DNA of 53,012 nt. Source: Hoylesella loescheii DSM 19665 = JCM 12249 = ATCC 15930. Its GTDB lineage: Bacteria > Bacteroidota > Bacteroidia > Bacteroidales > Bacteroidaceae. How positions within the stretch are numbered: position 1 is the stretch's first letter; each line of letters begins with the position of its first letter. The translations under genes were made by a program, and so were the position numbers. The stretch covers positions 1 through 53,012 of the forward strand of contig NZ_KB899224.1 of the NCBI RefSeq assembly GCF_000378085.1, written 5' to 3'. A model generated the notes under the pieces. It saw only the letters and a program-made list of their open reading frames with translations. It searched no databases and was not told the DNA's origin. Below are positions 24,662-32,440 of this stretch, one piece after another.

Positions 24662-26692
24662 TTACAGATTCAGCTTAATGCTTCCGCCAGCCATCAGCCA
24701 CAGCCCAGGCTGCTTAACGCCGCCCAAATCGTAATAAGGATGGGCGGTAAGGTTATCGGCCTGCACATAGAGCGAATAGTTGGGGGCCGTCCATTGCAAC
24801 TTCAAGTCTACCTTGGTATAAGGATGGTATCCGTTCATACGCTGCTGCCAGCGCATCGCCCAGTGGGCCGAGAGGCGCGAAACGATGTGATGGTCTACCG
24901 TGGCCGTAAACTTATGGCGCAGGTATTCCAAGGCATAGAGCGACTTATATATGGGTTGTGTGGTTTCGTGCTGCTGATGAATGTAGGCGTAACCCAGTTT
25001 GATGGCCGTAAAGGGACTGTTCGCCCACAGTTCCCTAGGCATGAAAGCGAAGTCGGCCGATGCTCCCATGTTGTCTAGTTTACCGATGTTCAGCGCATGA
25101 TAGCGGGTAGAAGCGTCCGTTTCGAACACCCAGTCAATCATGTCGCGCCCATTGCTATAAAAGGCATTGAGCTGCGTTTCGAAGGCCGTTGTGCGATAAC
25201 GCGCCCCCACTTTGTAGGTGTTCACCCGCTCGGGGTTAAGGTTCATGTCGCCCACTTGTGCGCGGTTGCTGATATATAGGTCGGTATAGGTGGGCAGGCG
25301 CAGGGCTTTATTCCACGAGGCATATACCTTCCATTGCACGTTTGGCCGCCAAGAGATGTCGATGCCAGGGTAAAAGCGCAGACCGCCAGATAGCCACGTG
25401 TTGTGGTTAGCTAGCAAACCAGCCGAGAGGGTGAAATGTTCCAGCACCACGTTATGCTCTAAAAACAGGCTTGTATTGGTTCGTTCGCCCCGCCTTTCGT
25501 ACATTCGGTCGCTGCCATGTATGCTTTTCCATTGGTCGGCAGGCAAGGTTTCGCCGTATGCCGTGCTATAAATCACCTCCTTACGAAGGTCGGCACCAAG
25601 GGCGGTTTTTCCCAAAAACCAGTTCACTACAGTGTTTAACGACCCGCCAAACACGTCTGTTCGGTGATAGTTTTCACCTTTTGCGGCACCCGTCATGCCG
25701 CGTTTCCATTGGTAGTGGTCCCAATTTCGCTGCCAATAGATGGTGGGCGAAAGGGTCAACACATTGTTTGCGATGGGGCGAATGTTGCTGCCCACCGAGG
25801 CGATGAACCTTCGCGTGGCCTCATATTGGTTGTCGCTGGCGATGCCGTAAAACGTTCCGGCACCGTAGTCCTTAGAAATCAGGCCCGCTTGCCAAAACAA
25901 GTCGAGGGCGTTTGCACCGTAATTGCCTTGGTAATAACCCTGCCGCTTACGAAAATAAGTGTTGACTGTTCCGCCATCCGACTGCGAATAGCCACCGCTA
26001 AGCTGCTGGCTCACGGCCTTTGAAACCCAACTAAGGGCCGCACTGCCACCAAACGTGCCAAACGAACCACCTTCGGCCGACAACCGAACACCGCTTTGAG
26101 CTTCGGTTTTGGTAACGATGTTGATGGCACCGCTAAATGCCGATGCGCCAAAGACACGTGCCGACGCGCCTTCAAGCACCTCGATGCGGTCGATATCAGA
26201 AAGAGAAACAGGAAAATCAGCAGCGTTATGCCCTGTTTGAGGGTTGCTAATGTTCACGCCATTCAATAGAATGGTAATCTGATCGAACGTTCCGCCGTTG
26301 ATAGAGATGTCCGTCTGTACTCCAAAGCCTCCGCGCTGACGGACATCCACGCCTGAGACTAACTTTAAAACGTCGTTTACACTGGTTGCCGCAGCCCGTT
26401 GAATATCGTCGCTGGTGATAACGGCAACAACCTTAGCCGCCTGTAAGGCGGTGAGCGGCGCACGCGAACCAGTGACCACAACCTCGTCTAGCTTCAGCTC
26501 CTTATGCGTAAGGGAGTCGGCTACCAACGGGGTGCGGGTGCTCACGCCTTCTGCCTTGGCATGCACCAAGGTAGCAACGCTCAGCGTGCCAACGATCACC
26601 TCTTTTCCCAAACACGAGAAAAGCGCATACCCCTTACGGGAGAAATGCGTGAAACGTAGGCTCGCACGCTTGTTGAATAATGATTTATACAT
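24662..26692 (-). CDS. TonB-dependent outer-membrane receptor, BtuB-like
   Basis: This 676-aa outer-membrane beta-barrel imports a ligand with TonB energy. The start is ATG 26692, 27 nt after a good -7 box; upstream in-frame codons belong to the leader. The N-terminus has the extended signal seen on Bacteroidetes receptors (FSRKGYALFSCLGKE, then VGTLSVATL), a TonB box region (LDEVVVTGSRAPL), a plug with VNDVLKLVSGVDVRQRGGFG and ILLNGVNISNPQTGHN, and a barrel ending KQPGLWLMAGGSIKLNL. The signal and plug style resemble BtuB-type receptors, so cobalamin is a plausible ligand, and nrdJ needs that cofactor, but I see no cobalamin riboswitch upstream. Ligand unproven. Confidence 0.88.
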   Translation of the reverse strand: MYKSLFNKRASLRFTHFSRKGYALFSCLGKEVIVGTLSVATLVHAKAEGVSTRTPLVADSLTHKELKLDEVVVTGSRAPLTALQAAKVVAVITSDDIQRAAATSVNDVLKLVSGVDVRQRGGFGVQTDISINGGTFDQITILLNGVNISNPQTGHNAADFPVSLSDIDRIEVLEGASARVFGASAFSGAINIVTKTEAQSGVRLSAEGGSFGTFGGSAALSWVSKAVSQQLSGGYSQSDGGTVNTYFRKRQGYYQGNYGANALDLFWQAGLISKDYGAGTFYGIASDNQYEATRRFIASVGSNIRPIANNVLTLSPTIYWQRNWDHYQWKRGMTGAAKGENYHRTDVFGGSLNTVVNWFLGKTALGADLRKEVIYSTAYGETLPADQWKSIHGSDRMYERRGERTNTSLFLEHNVVLEHFTLSAGLLANHNTWLSGGLRFYPGIDISWRPNVQWKVYASWNKALRLPTYTDLYISNRAQVGDMNLNPERVNTYKVGARYRTTAFETQLNAFYSNGRDMIDWVFETDASTRYHALNIGKLDNMGASADFAFMPRELWANSPFTAIKLGYAYIHQQHETTQPIYKSLYALEYLRHKFTATVDHHIVSRLSAHWAMRWQQRMNGYHPYTKVDLKLQWTAPNYSLYVQADNLTAHPYYDLGGVKQPGLWLMAGGSIKLNL

Positions 26693-26718
26693 AAATGATT
26701 TTGTTAATAAAAACGGTG

Positions 26719-26726
26719 CAAAGGTA
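26719..26726 (-). promoter_or_regulatory. -7 box of the TonB-dependent receptor gene
   Basis: Minus-strand TACCTTTG is a consensus -7 box, which would give a leader of about 20 nt. It is too close to the start for a riboswitch. The 26727-26979 stretch is purine-rich on the plus strand and otherwise featureless. Confidence 0.65.
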
Positions 26727-26979
26727 ATAAAAAGGTGAGAGAAAGAAAAACTTTTTGCTTGCAAGAACAAAAAGGGTGGGCCCAAAAGCATGCAACGCGA
26801 AGCAGAGGAAACAAAGGGGGAAAAGGGAAGAAAACAAAGAAGCGAACCGAAGGAAGCGAGGCGTGAAGACCAAACGAACGAGCGGTAAAGACCAGAAAGA
26901 CAATACCCCATTTGTTAAAAATCATCACCTTGCACGATAAAAGGTTGGAAAAGAGCGTGGTTGAACCAATAAAAAGTGT

Positions 26980-26987
26980 TACCTTTG
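26980..26987 (+). promoter_or_regulatory. rpsO -7 box
   Basis: TACCTTTG matches TAnnTTTG. A TTG at 26961-26963 is a possible -33 element, with slightly short spacing. The start of rpsO is 44 nt downstream. Confidence 0.65.
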
Positions 26988-27031
26988 CACCCGCATTTAT
27001 GCACAAAACCATTTTTATAAACAAAAGTTCT

Positions 27032-27301
27032 ATGTATTTAGATCAAGCAAAAAAACAAGAGATCTTTGGACAATACGGGAAGTCTAACTCTGATACTGGT
27101 TCTGCTGAGAGCCAGATAGCATTGTTCTCCTACCGTATTTCCCATTTGACGGAACACTTGAAAAAGAACCGTAAAGATTATAACACGGAAAGATCATTGA
27201 CCATGTTGGTAGGTAAGCGTCGTCGTTTGCTCGACTATCTGTACGACCGCGACATCGAACGCTATCGCGCCATCATCAAGGCTCTTGGTCTGCGTCGTTA
27301 A
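27032..27301 (+). CDS. rpsO: 30S ribosomal protein S15
   Basis: The 89-aa protein binds 16S rRNA and helps assemble the central domain of the 30S subunit. ATG 27032 is chosen because S15 homology begins at MYLDQAKKQEIFGQYG; the frame remains open upstream without coding character. The signature blocks are TGSAESQIALFSYRI, LTEHLKKNRKDYNTERSL and GKRRRLLDYLYDRDIERY. It has its own promoter and a strong terminator, so it is monocistronic. Confidence 0.97.
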   Translation: MYLDQAKKQEIFGQYGKSNSDTGSAESQIALFSYRISHLTEHLKKNRKDYNTERSLTMLVGKRRRLLDYLYDRDIERYRAIIKALGLRR

Positions 27302-27340
27302 GACGCCAGGCAACAACGTTGCCTTCGCTTGCGAAAATTT

Positions 27341-27388
27341 ACTCCCCGCAACTATGGTTTACCACTTGTTGCGGGGAGTTTTCTTGTT
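27341..27388 (+). terminator. rpsO intrinsic terminator
   Basis: ACTCCCCGCAAC (27341-27352) pairs perfectly with 27368-27379 around a 15-nt loop, followed by TTTTCTTGTTT. It lies 40 nt past the rpsO stop. Confidence 0.85.
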
Positions 27389-27582
27389 TATGCCTATGGG
27401 CACTTGTGCAAGGGCGCGGGTCTTGTGTCGCAGCTTTGCCCACAATGGAGTGGCGTTCGTGCACCAATTACTCAACACACACAACACACAAACCCATTAT
27501 TCAGCCCCTTAGACATTTGTTTCCGAAAAGCCATAGACAAGCCTTAGTGCTGTGCTTTTTGATTAACCGCCACGCTATCGCT

Positions 27583-27670
27583 AAGATGTAACCCTGTTCC
27601 ATGTGATGTGGAACCTCGTTCCAGATGATATGGAACAACATTCCACATCACATGGAATAACATTCCAAAA
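27583..27670. repeat. 22-bp palindromic tandem array, GGAAC-GTTCC family (copy 3)
   Basis: Units begin at 27588 (GTAAC), 27610, 27632 and 27654, an exact 22-bp period. Dyads are GTAACCCTGTTCC, GGAACCTCGTTCC, GGAACAACATTCC and GGAATAACATTCC. It lies between the convergent rpsO and rhomboid genes, in a gene-free region from 27302 to 28102. Confidence 0.85.
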
Positions 27671-27829
27671 TAAATATACCACGGCATGCGTTGAAAGACA
27701 TCTATACAAAGGCTGTTTAAACGCCCCGTCGAAGATAAGGGAGGCAGAAAATGAAGACAAGAAAACGCATCCCCACGTTTGGCATTTCGCGGTGTACAGG
27801 CTAAAAAGCGGGTGTTCATCCAATGCCTT

Positions 27830-27849
27830 CGCGCGCGTGCGCGCGTACA
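27830..27849. other. 20-bp alternating pyrimidine-purine tract
   Basis: From C27830 to A27849 the sequence alternates strictly (CGCGCGCGTGCGCGCGTACA), then TTATATATAA follows. Such tracts favour Z-DNA under negative supercoiling. Whether it forms in vivo is unknown. Confidence 0.6.
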
Positions 27850-27888
27850 TTATATATAAGCGAATTCGGGATAATAAACACGCGTTCC

Positions 27889-27946
27889 GCCAACTACTGC
27901 TACGCAGCAGGTGATGAGATAGCCATTCGTTTTTTATCCAATCTTA
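27889..27946 (+). repeat. dispersed hairpin element (copy 2)
   Basis: CCAACTAC and CTGCT-ACGC-AGCAG are followed by GAGATAGCCATTCGTTTTTT, nearly identical to 20602-20621. A degraded relative may lie at 11998-12047 (GCCAACT, GCTACGCG, then TTTTATCC). Confidence 0.5.
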
Positions 27947-28102
27947 TTGAAAAAGCATCGTATCTTATCCCGATATCACGTAATGAATGCTTCTTTTGAA
28001 ATGATCACCTCTCTCTAAAAATGGCCTATCATCTATAAAGAGAGGATTAGTTGCGAAGGCATCAGCTGTGACTATCTGCCCCAAAAGAGGAAGAAGCCTC
28101 CC

Positions 28103-28837
28103 TCAATCATCATGGCGCTGTTTCCATAATGGGATGGCACAGCCGATTAAGAAACCCGAAAGGATGCCAACGAGATGGGCAGTGAGACTTACGCCTGCCT
28201 GAAAACTGCCTAAAATGCTTATGCCTATCACCACCAAAGACACGTTGAGGGTGTTCTTATAGCGTGTAAACAGACTCGCTTCGAGGAGCGTATAACCGAT
28301 AAAAGCACCGAAAAGACCTAGAACGCCACCCGAAGCACCAAGGAAAACATAATCTGTCGTAACCGAACAGACGAGTGCCCCCGCCAAGCCACAGGCTAGA
28401 AAGACCGCCACCACTTTCCAAGGCGACAATATTTCCTTTAAAAACACCGCGCCAAAAGCGTATGCGGCAAGATTGCCCATTATATGTTCGATGCCCGCAT
28501 GGGCAAAAATGTTGGTGAACAAACGCCACCATTCGCCATCAGCATATATGCTTTCGCGCTCTCCCCCGCCCCATTCCAGATAGGCTTCAGCAGTATCGGA
28601 AAACGGGTTTACACCGCCAAAGGTCATGACAACATAATAAACAAAGCACACCACCATAGGGAGGGCCATGGGATAAGAGTCCTTATTTTCCTTAAACCAT
28701 GCGCCAACGCTGCCCCCACTGCGCTTAATATACAGCATGGGCTTAACGTATGGTGTGCGCTTAGACACTTGTCCAGGCACATCCAATGGCTGTCTGCCTT
28801 CTAGTTCGCTTGTTGCGAGGTGTTCTTCATCGGTCAT
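28103..28837 (-). CDS. rhomboid family intramembrane serine protease
   Basis: This 244-aa membrane protein has six to seven hydrophobic segments after a polar N-terminal tail of about 55 residues. The rhomboid hallmarks are present: WRLFTNIFAHAGIEHIMGNL (with Asn122), GASGGVLGLFG with the catalytic Ser169, and the catalytic His221 in LTAHLVGILSGF. Substrates of bacterial rhomboids are mostly unknown. It begins 7 nt after the luxS stop, so it is probably the third gene of an mtnN-luxS-rhomboid operon. Confidence 0.93.
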   Translation of the reverse strand: MTDEEHLATSELEGRQPLDVPGQVSKRTPYVKPMLYIKRSGGSVGAWFKENKDSYPMALPMVVCFVYYVVMTFGGVNPFSDTAEAYLEWGGGERESIYADGEWWRLFTNIFAHAGIEHIMGNLAAYAFGAVFLKEILSPWKVVAVFLACGLAGALVCSVTTDYVFLGASGGVLGLFGAFIGYTLLEASLFTRYKNTLNVSLVVIGISILGSFQAGVSLTAHLVGILSGFLIGCAIPLWKQRHDD

Positions 28838-28844
28838 ATCGTTT

Positions 28845-29324
28845 CTATTCAGGGTAAACCAAGTTTTCTTCCTGCATGTTGCTCAGCACCTCGTCTACAT
28901 ATTTACGAGCCTCGCGGCGAGCCGCAGGCAGATCGTGTAGCAAGTAGTTGCCACAATCTTTAGCTGTGGTGCCAGGCACTTCGCCCTCGAAATCGGCCAC
29001 AAATTCAAACGTGCGGCGCATCAGGTCAACGATGTCGGCCGACTGCAAGTCGCCTTTCATCAGCAGATAGTTACCCGTAAGGCAGCCCATAGGCCCCCAA
29101 TACACCACGCGATCTTTCCATTCGGGGTCGTTACGCAGAAAAGTGGCGGCCAAATGCTCCATCGTATGGATAGCGCCTTGCTCTAAAATGGGTTCGCGAT
29201 TGGGTTCTTTCATGCGCACGTCGAATGTGGTAACAACATCGTTTCCAACGTTATCTTTACGACTTACATATATGCCACGTTTCAGTTTGTTGTGGTCGAT
29301 GGTAAAACTAGGTATCTTGTCCAT
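28845..29324 (-). CDS. luxS: S-ribosylhomocysteine lyase LuxS
   Basis: This 159-aa metalloenzyme splits S-ribosylhomocysteine into homocysteine and DPD, the precursor of autoinducer 2. ATG 29324 gives the usual family length; an in-frame upstream start at 29390 is less likely. The metal ligands His53 and His57 (HTMEH) and Cys124 (AKDCGNY) are present, as is Cys81 in GPMGCLTGNY. The gene lies directly after mtnN, which makes its substrate, so the activated methyl cycle and AI-2 synthesis are encoded together. Confidence 0.97.
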   Translation of the reverse strand: MDKIPSFTIDHNKLKRGIYVSRKDNVGNDVVTTFDVRMKEPNREPILEQGAIHTMEHLAATFLRNDPEWKDRVVYWGPMGCLTGNYLLMKGDLQSADIVDLMRRTFEFVADFEGEVPGTTAKDCGNYLLHDLPAARREARKYVDEVLSNMQEENLVYPE

Positions 29325-29443
29325 GTTGTTTTGTTGTTTAAAGGGTGATGTAGGGCAACCGCTGGGATTCCCTATATAATATGGTGTCAATCTGTTTTGT
29401 TGTCAAGCGGTTCGCGCTGAGCCTGTAAAGGCGAGGTAAGGGC

Positions 29444-30127
29444 TTAAAGGCTCTTCACGAATTGGCTAACCACAGCGAACGAGCCGTTGGCCATTCGCTC
29501 CCAGAAATCGAAATACTGAGCGGCCTTTTCGTCTTTTAGTGGCACATCGCTGATGATGCGAAAACTAACGAACGGCGTTTGATAACGGTGGCAAGTGTGG
29601 GCGATGGAGCAGCTCTCCATGTCTACCGCCTTGGCTTCGGGGAAGTGTTCGAGTATGCTGCGCATCTTTTCCTTACTGTCAACAAACCAATCTCCACTAA
29701 CGATAAGTCCGCCATGAATGGGCGTTTCGCCTTTGAGCGAAAGTGCGCGGTTAACCATCTCGGCAGCGGCATCAAAGTGCGGAGGCAGGCCAGGCAGCTG
29801 TCCGTAGGCCACATCGGTGCCACAATACAGGTCGTGGTAGGCATAATGCGTGCCCACTACAACTTCCAAGGGGTTCATTTCGACGTCGGCACCGCCAGCA
29901 ACACCCGTTGAAACCACCAATTGGGGTGCGTAACGGGTTATCGTTTCAACCGCTCCAATGGTGCTGTTCACCTTTCCGATGCCACATTGCAGCAAAACAA
30001 GTTCGTTTGTTCCGATGCTTCCTGTAACGAAGGTAAGGTTGCGATGCGTTTCTATCTTTTCGTTTTCGAGCAGCGAACGGAGTTGTGCAAACTCCTTATC
30101 CATTGCCACGATAAGTGCTATTTTCAT
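29444..30127 (-). CDS. mtnN: 5'-methylthioadenosine/S-adenosylhomocysteine nucleosidase
   Basis: The 227-aa enzyme hydrolyses SAH and MTA to adenine plus the thioribose product; SAH yields the LuxS substrate. Glu12 in MDKEF, the STGVAGG purine-binding loop and the catalytic Asp in KAVDMESCSIAH are present. The length is typical. A -7 box lies about 110 nt upstream, and a small hairpin (GCTGAG/CTCAGC, 30173-30191) lies in the leader. It is the first gene of the proposed mtnN-luxS-rhomboid operon. Confidence 0.96.
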   Translation of the reverse strand: MKIALIVAMDKEFAQLRSLLENEKIETHRNLTFVTGSIGTNELVLLQCGIGKVNSTIGAVETITRYAPQLVVSTGVAGGADVEMNPLEVVVGTHYAYHDLYCGTDVAYGQLPGLPPHFDAAAEMVNRALSLKGETPIHGGLIVSGDWFVDSKEKMRSILEHFPEAKAVDMESCSIAHTCHRYQTPFVSFRIISDVPLKDEKAAQYFDFWERMANGSFAVVSQFVKSL

Positions 30128-30237
30128 TTTTCCTTGTGTTGTTTCCTTATATTAAAGATGTGTATGGGCATGGCTGAGCATCTGTCTCAGCGATGTATCG
30201 CCATCGGGCAAGCCGTTTATGCATGCTTCAACATCTG

Positions 30238-30245
30238 CAAAGTTA
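30238..30245 (-). promoter_or_regulatory. -7 box of mtnN
   Basis: Minus-strand TAACTTTG matches the consensus. The start site would be near 30231, giving a leader of about 104 nt that includes a 6-bp hairpin at 30173-30191. Confidence 0.5.
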
Positions 30246-30300
30246 CGATAAAAAACGAAGAAAATGCACGGGGCGTGGAGGCAAATGGCGAAACAGGCTG

Positions 30301-30792
30301 CTACTTATTAGTCGGCGGTACAAATTTCGTGACCATCCGCACTTTGCGTTTTCTTTTCGTGTTTTTCTGTCCCTGCTTATCCGAAGTGGTGTCGGGAGAA
30401 ATCATTCCAGTCACATCTTCGTCATCAGCATCGGGTTCTGAGCAGGTTGCTCTCTCTTTTGGGATAACCAATCCTGTTGTTATTTGGTTTTCGCTTGCCT
30501 GTACGCTGTCCTGCTTTTCTTGCAAAGCATTCGGGCTGTTGCCTTGTTTACACCCCGTTGTCAAGGTCATTCCCAAGGCCACACCCATAACCGTTACTGC
30601 CTTTCCAGCCTTTCGCAGCAGGTTAAGTTGATGTTCCAAGTAGCGCACTTCGGCCTCGCATGCGGGGCAAGTGCCATTGCAGTCGCCCTCAAAGTGGCAT
30701 TCTTTCGGGGCGTACACAATGCCGTTGGTGTCGGCCACTCGCTTTCTCACTTGCTTTAAGGCCGCACAAATGTTCTTTCCGTTTGTTTTCAT
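30301..30792 (-). CDS. four-cysteine-module protein with internal lipobox (short type, copy 1)
   Basis: The 163-aa protein starts with a conserved module: KNICAALKQVRKRVADTNGI, then C-x5-C-x3-C-x2-C (CHFEGDCNGTCPAC), then a helix. At about residues 63-81 a hydrophobic stretch ends in LTTGC, which looks like a lipobox lying after, instead of at, the N-terminus. The C-terminal half is acidic, then ends in a basic cluster (TKRKRKVRM). It is the short paralogue of 31812. The four Cys could bind zinc or a cluster. Function unknown. Confidence 0.75.
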   Translation of the reverse strand: MKTNGKNICAALKQVRKRVADTNGIVYAPKECHFEGDCNGTCPACEAEVRYLEHQLNLLRKAGKAVTVMGVALGMTLTTGCKQGNSPNALQEKQDSVQASENQITTGLVIPKERATCSEPDADDEDVTGMISPDTTSDKQGQKNTKRKRKVRMVTKFVPPTNK

Positions 30793-30859
30793 GGATTATA
30801 CGTTTAAGTTCTTTGTTCATGTTATGTGTTACACCTACATCTGCCAGACAGGTACGTAC

Positions 30860-31756
30860 CTACTTTAATACAAAAGGAACGTCTATCACCACAAGCGAAC
30901 GAACACGCTTGCGTTCCACTCGCGCAGGCTTCCAACGAGGCATCTGCTTCAACACACGTATGGCTTCGGTATCGTAAAGAGAGTCTGCCGACTGGATAAC
31001 ACGCATGGCCGAGAGCCTGCCGTTACGTTCAACCACACACGCCACCTTAACCAATGCCTGCCCACTAGCTGCAGACATGCGGGGCGTAACGCGTATATGG
31101 TCTTCAATAAACTGCCGCATCGCCTCGTCGCCTTTCTTATATCGTGGCACGATATCTGGGTTTTGATAAACATGGTTGCGGTTGCGCACAATGCGTTGGA
31201 CACAGGGTATACCGCCAGCAATGCAGCTTATCTTCTGCGCGGGCTTTCCCGTTACCGACACTTCGGGCAGTGCATATCCAGTAGAGTCAGCCATATACAC
31301 GGCCGTTGTGTCGACTTGTGCCACGTTTTTCTTCACTGCACGCCTGATGTTTCCACGCACATAATAGCGCCTTGCACGGGGTTTTGCACCATCATCGGGC
31401 GAAGAAACGAGGGTATCTGTTCGTGGTTGCGGGGTCGATTGGTTTGTTGGGGAGTTCTCGTTAGCCGCTGCCGACTTGCTCGTTGCAGAAGGAGGCGTAC
31501 CCGAAGGGGAGTTGCAACCTGTGGCCATGGTAATACCTAATGCCAAACCTGCCACCTTAACGGCCTTACCTGCCAAACGTAGCCTACCCAATTGGCTTTC
31601 TATATACTGCACTTCGGCCTCACAACAAGGGCACGTACCATTGCACTCGCCATCATAATGGCAAGGTGCAGGGGTGTAGTCGATGCCATTGGCCTCGGCC
31701 ACTTGCTTGCGTATCGTCTTCAACGCATGGCAAATATTCTTTCCGTTTGACTTCAT
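30860..31756 (-). CDS. four-cysteine-module protein with TonB C-terminal domain (long type, copy 1)
   Basis: The 298-aa protein shares the N-terminal module (CHYDGECNGTCPCC) and the hydrophobic segment ending MATGC. A Ser/Pro/Thr-rich linker follows, then a TonB-C-like domain (about residues 190-298) with GDEAMRQFIEDHIRVTP, ALVKVACVVERNGRLSAMRV and LKQMPRWKPARV, as in Bacteroidetes energy-transducer TonB proteins. If the internal hydrophobic segment is a membrane anchor, the Cys module is cytoplasmic and the TonB domain periplasmic. The pair order short-long repeats downstream. Confidence 0.8.
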   Translation of the reverse strand: MKSNGKNICHALKTIRKQVAEANGIDYTPAPCHYDGECNGTCPCCEAEVQYIESQLGRLRLAGKAVKVAGLALGITMATGCNSPSGTPPSATSKSAAANENSPTNQSTPQPRTDTLVSSPDDGAKPRARRYYVRGNIRRAVKKNVAQVDTTAVYMADSTGYALPEVSVTGKPAQKISCIAGGIPCVQRIVRNRNHVYQNPDIVPRYKKGDEAMRQFIEDHIRVTPRMSAASGQALVKVACVVERNGRLSAMRVIQSADSLYDTEAIRVLKQMPRWKPARVERKRVRSLVVIDVPFVLK

Positions 31757-31811
31757 ACGCGTCTGTTATTGTTGTATATGGCAACTTATCCGTCGAACAG
31801 TTTAGGCTGCC

Positions 31812-32372
31812 TTAACGCCTTTTGCGCCCCTTCTTCTTATTCTTTTTTGGCGTTTTCTGGGCTTCCTTTTTCTTCTCTGGCTTGGTTGGCGCAATCTTAC
31901 CAAGCGGGAAAGGGTCGTTAGAATCAACTTCCGTCGAGTCTATAGAGTCGGGCATGCTAATTTCTCCCAGTATTAATAGGTCATCATCAGCATGTCTTAT
32001 GTTCTTTATCAACGAAGTGTCCGTGCGCGACGCCTTGGGTGCGGGAGTCGCATTACTGTCTGTTTCCACACGGTTTGTTTGACCTGTGCCTTGCGGAGGG
32101 GTAGAAGGAGCATTCGCATTGCCCGTTTTACATCCCGCAACCATCGTCATTCCCATGGCCACACCCATAACCGTTGCAGCCTTTCCTGCCTTTCGCAACA
32201 GGTTAAGCTGATGCTCCAAGTATCGCACTTCGGCCTCGCATGCGGGGCAAGTGCCGTTGCAATCGCCCTCAAAATGACATTCTTTGGGGCTATACGAAAT
32301 GCCGTTGGTGTCGGCAACACGCTTCCTTACTTGCTTTAAGGCTGCGCAAATGTTCTTTCCGTTTGGTTTCAT
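31812..32372 (-). CDS. four-cysteine-module protein with internal lipobox (short type, copy 2)
   Basis: This 186-aa paralogue of 30301 has almost the same first 80 residues (CHFEGDCNGTCPAC; hydrophobic segment ending MVAGC), then a divergent Thr/Asp-rich region and a very basic C-terminus (KKNKKKGRKRR). The duplication of a short plus long pair explains the order. Conservation is concentrated in the N-terminal module, so that part is probably the functional core. Confidence 0.75.
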   Translation of the reverse strand: MKPNGKNICAALKQVRKRVADTNGISYSPKECHFEGDCNGTCPACEAEVRYLEHQLNLLRKAGKAATVMGVAMGMTMVAGCKTGNANAPSTPPQGTGQTNRVETDSNATPAPKASRTDTSLIKNIRHADDDLLILGEISMPDSIDSTEVDSNDPFPLGKIAPTKPEKKKEAQKTPKKNKKKGRKRR

Positions 32373-32440
32373 TGGCTTGCTTTCTTAGTTTATGTATTTA
32401 CCTTACGCATGATGCTAACGCTCGTGTAGTGAGTCTAGCC

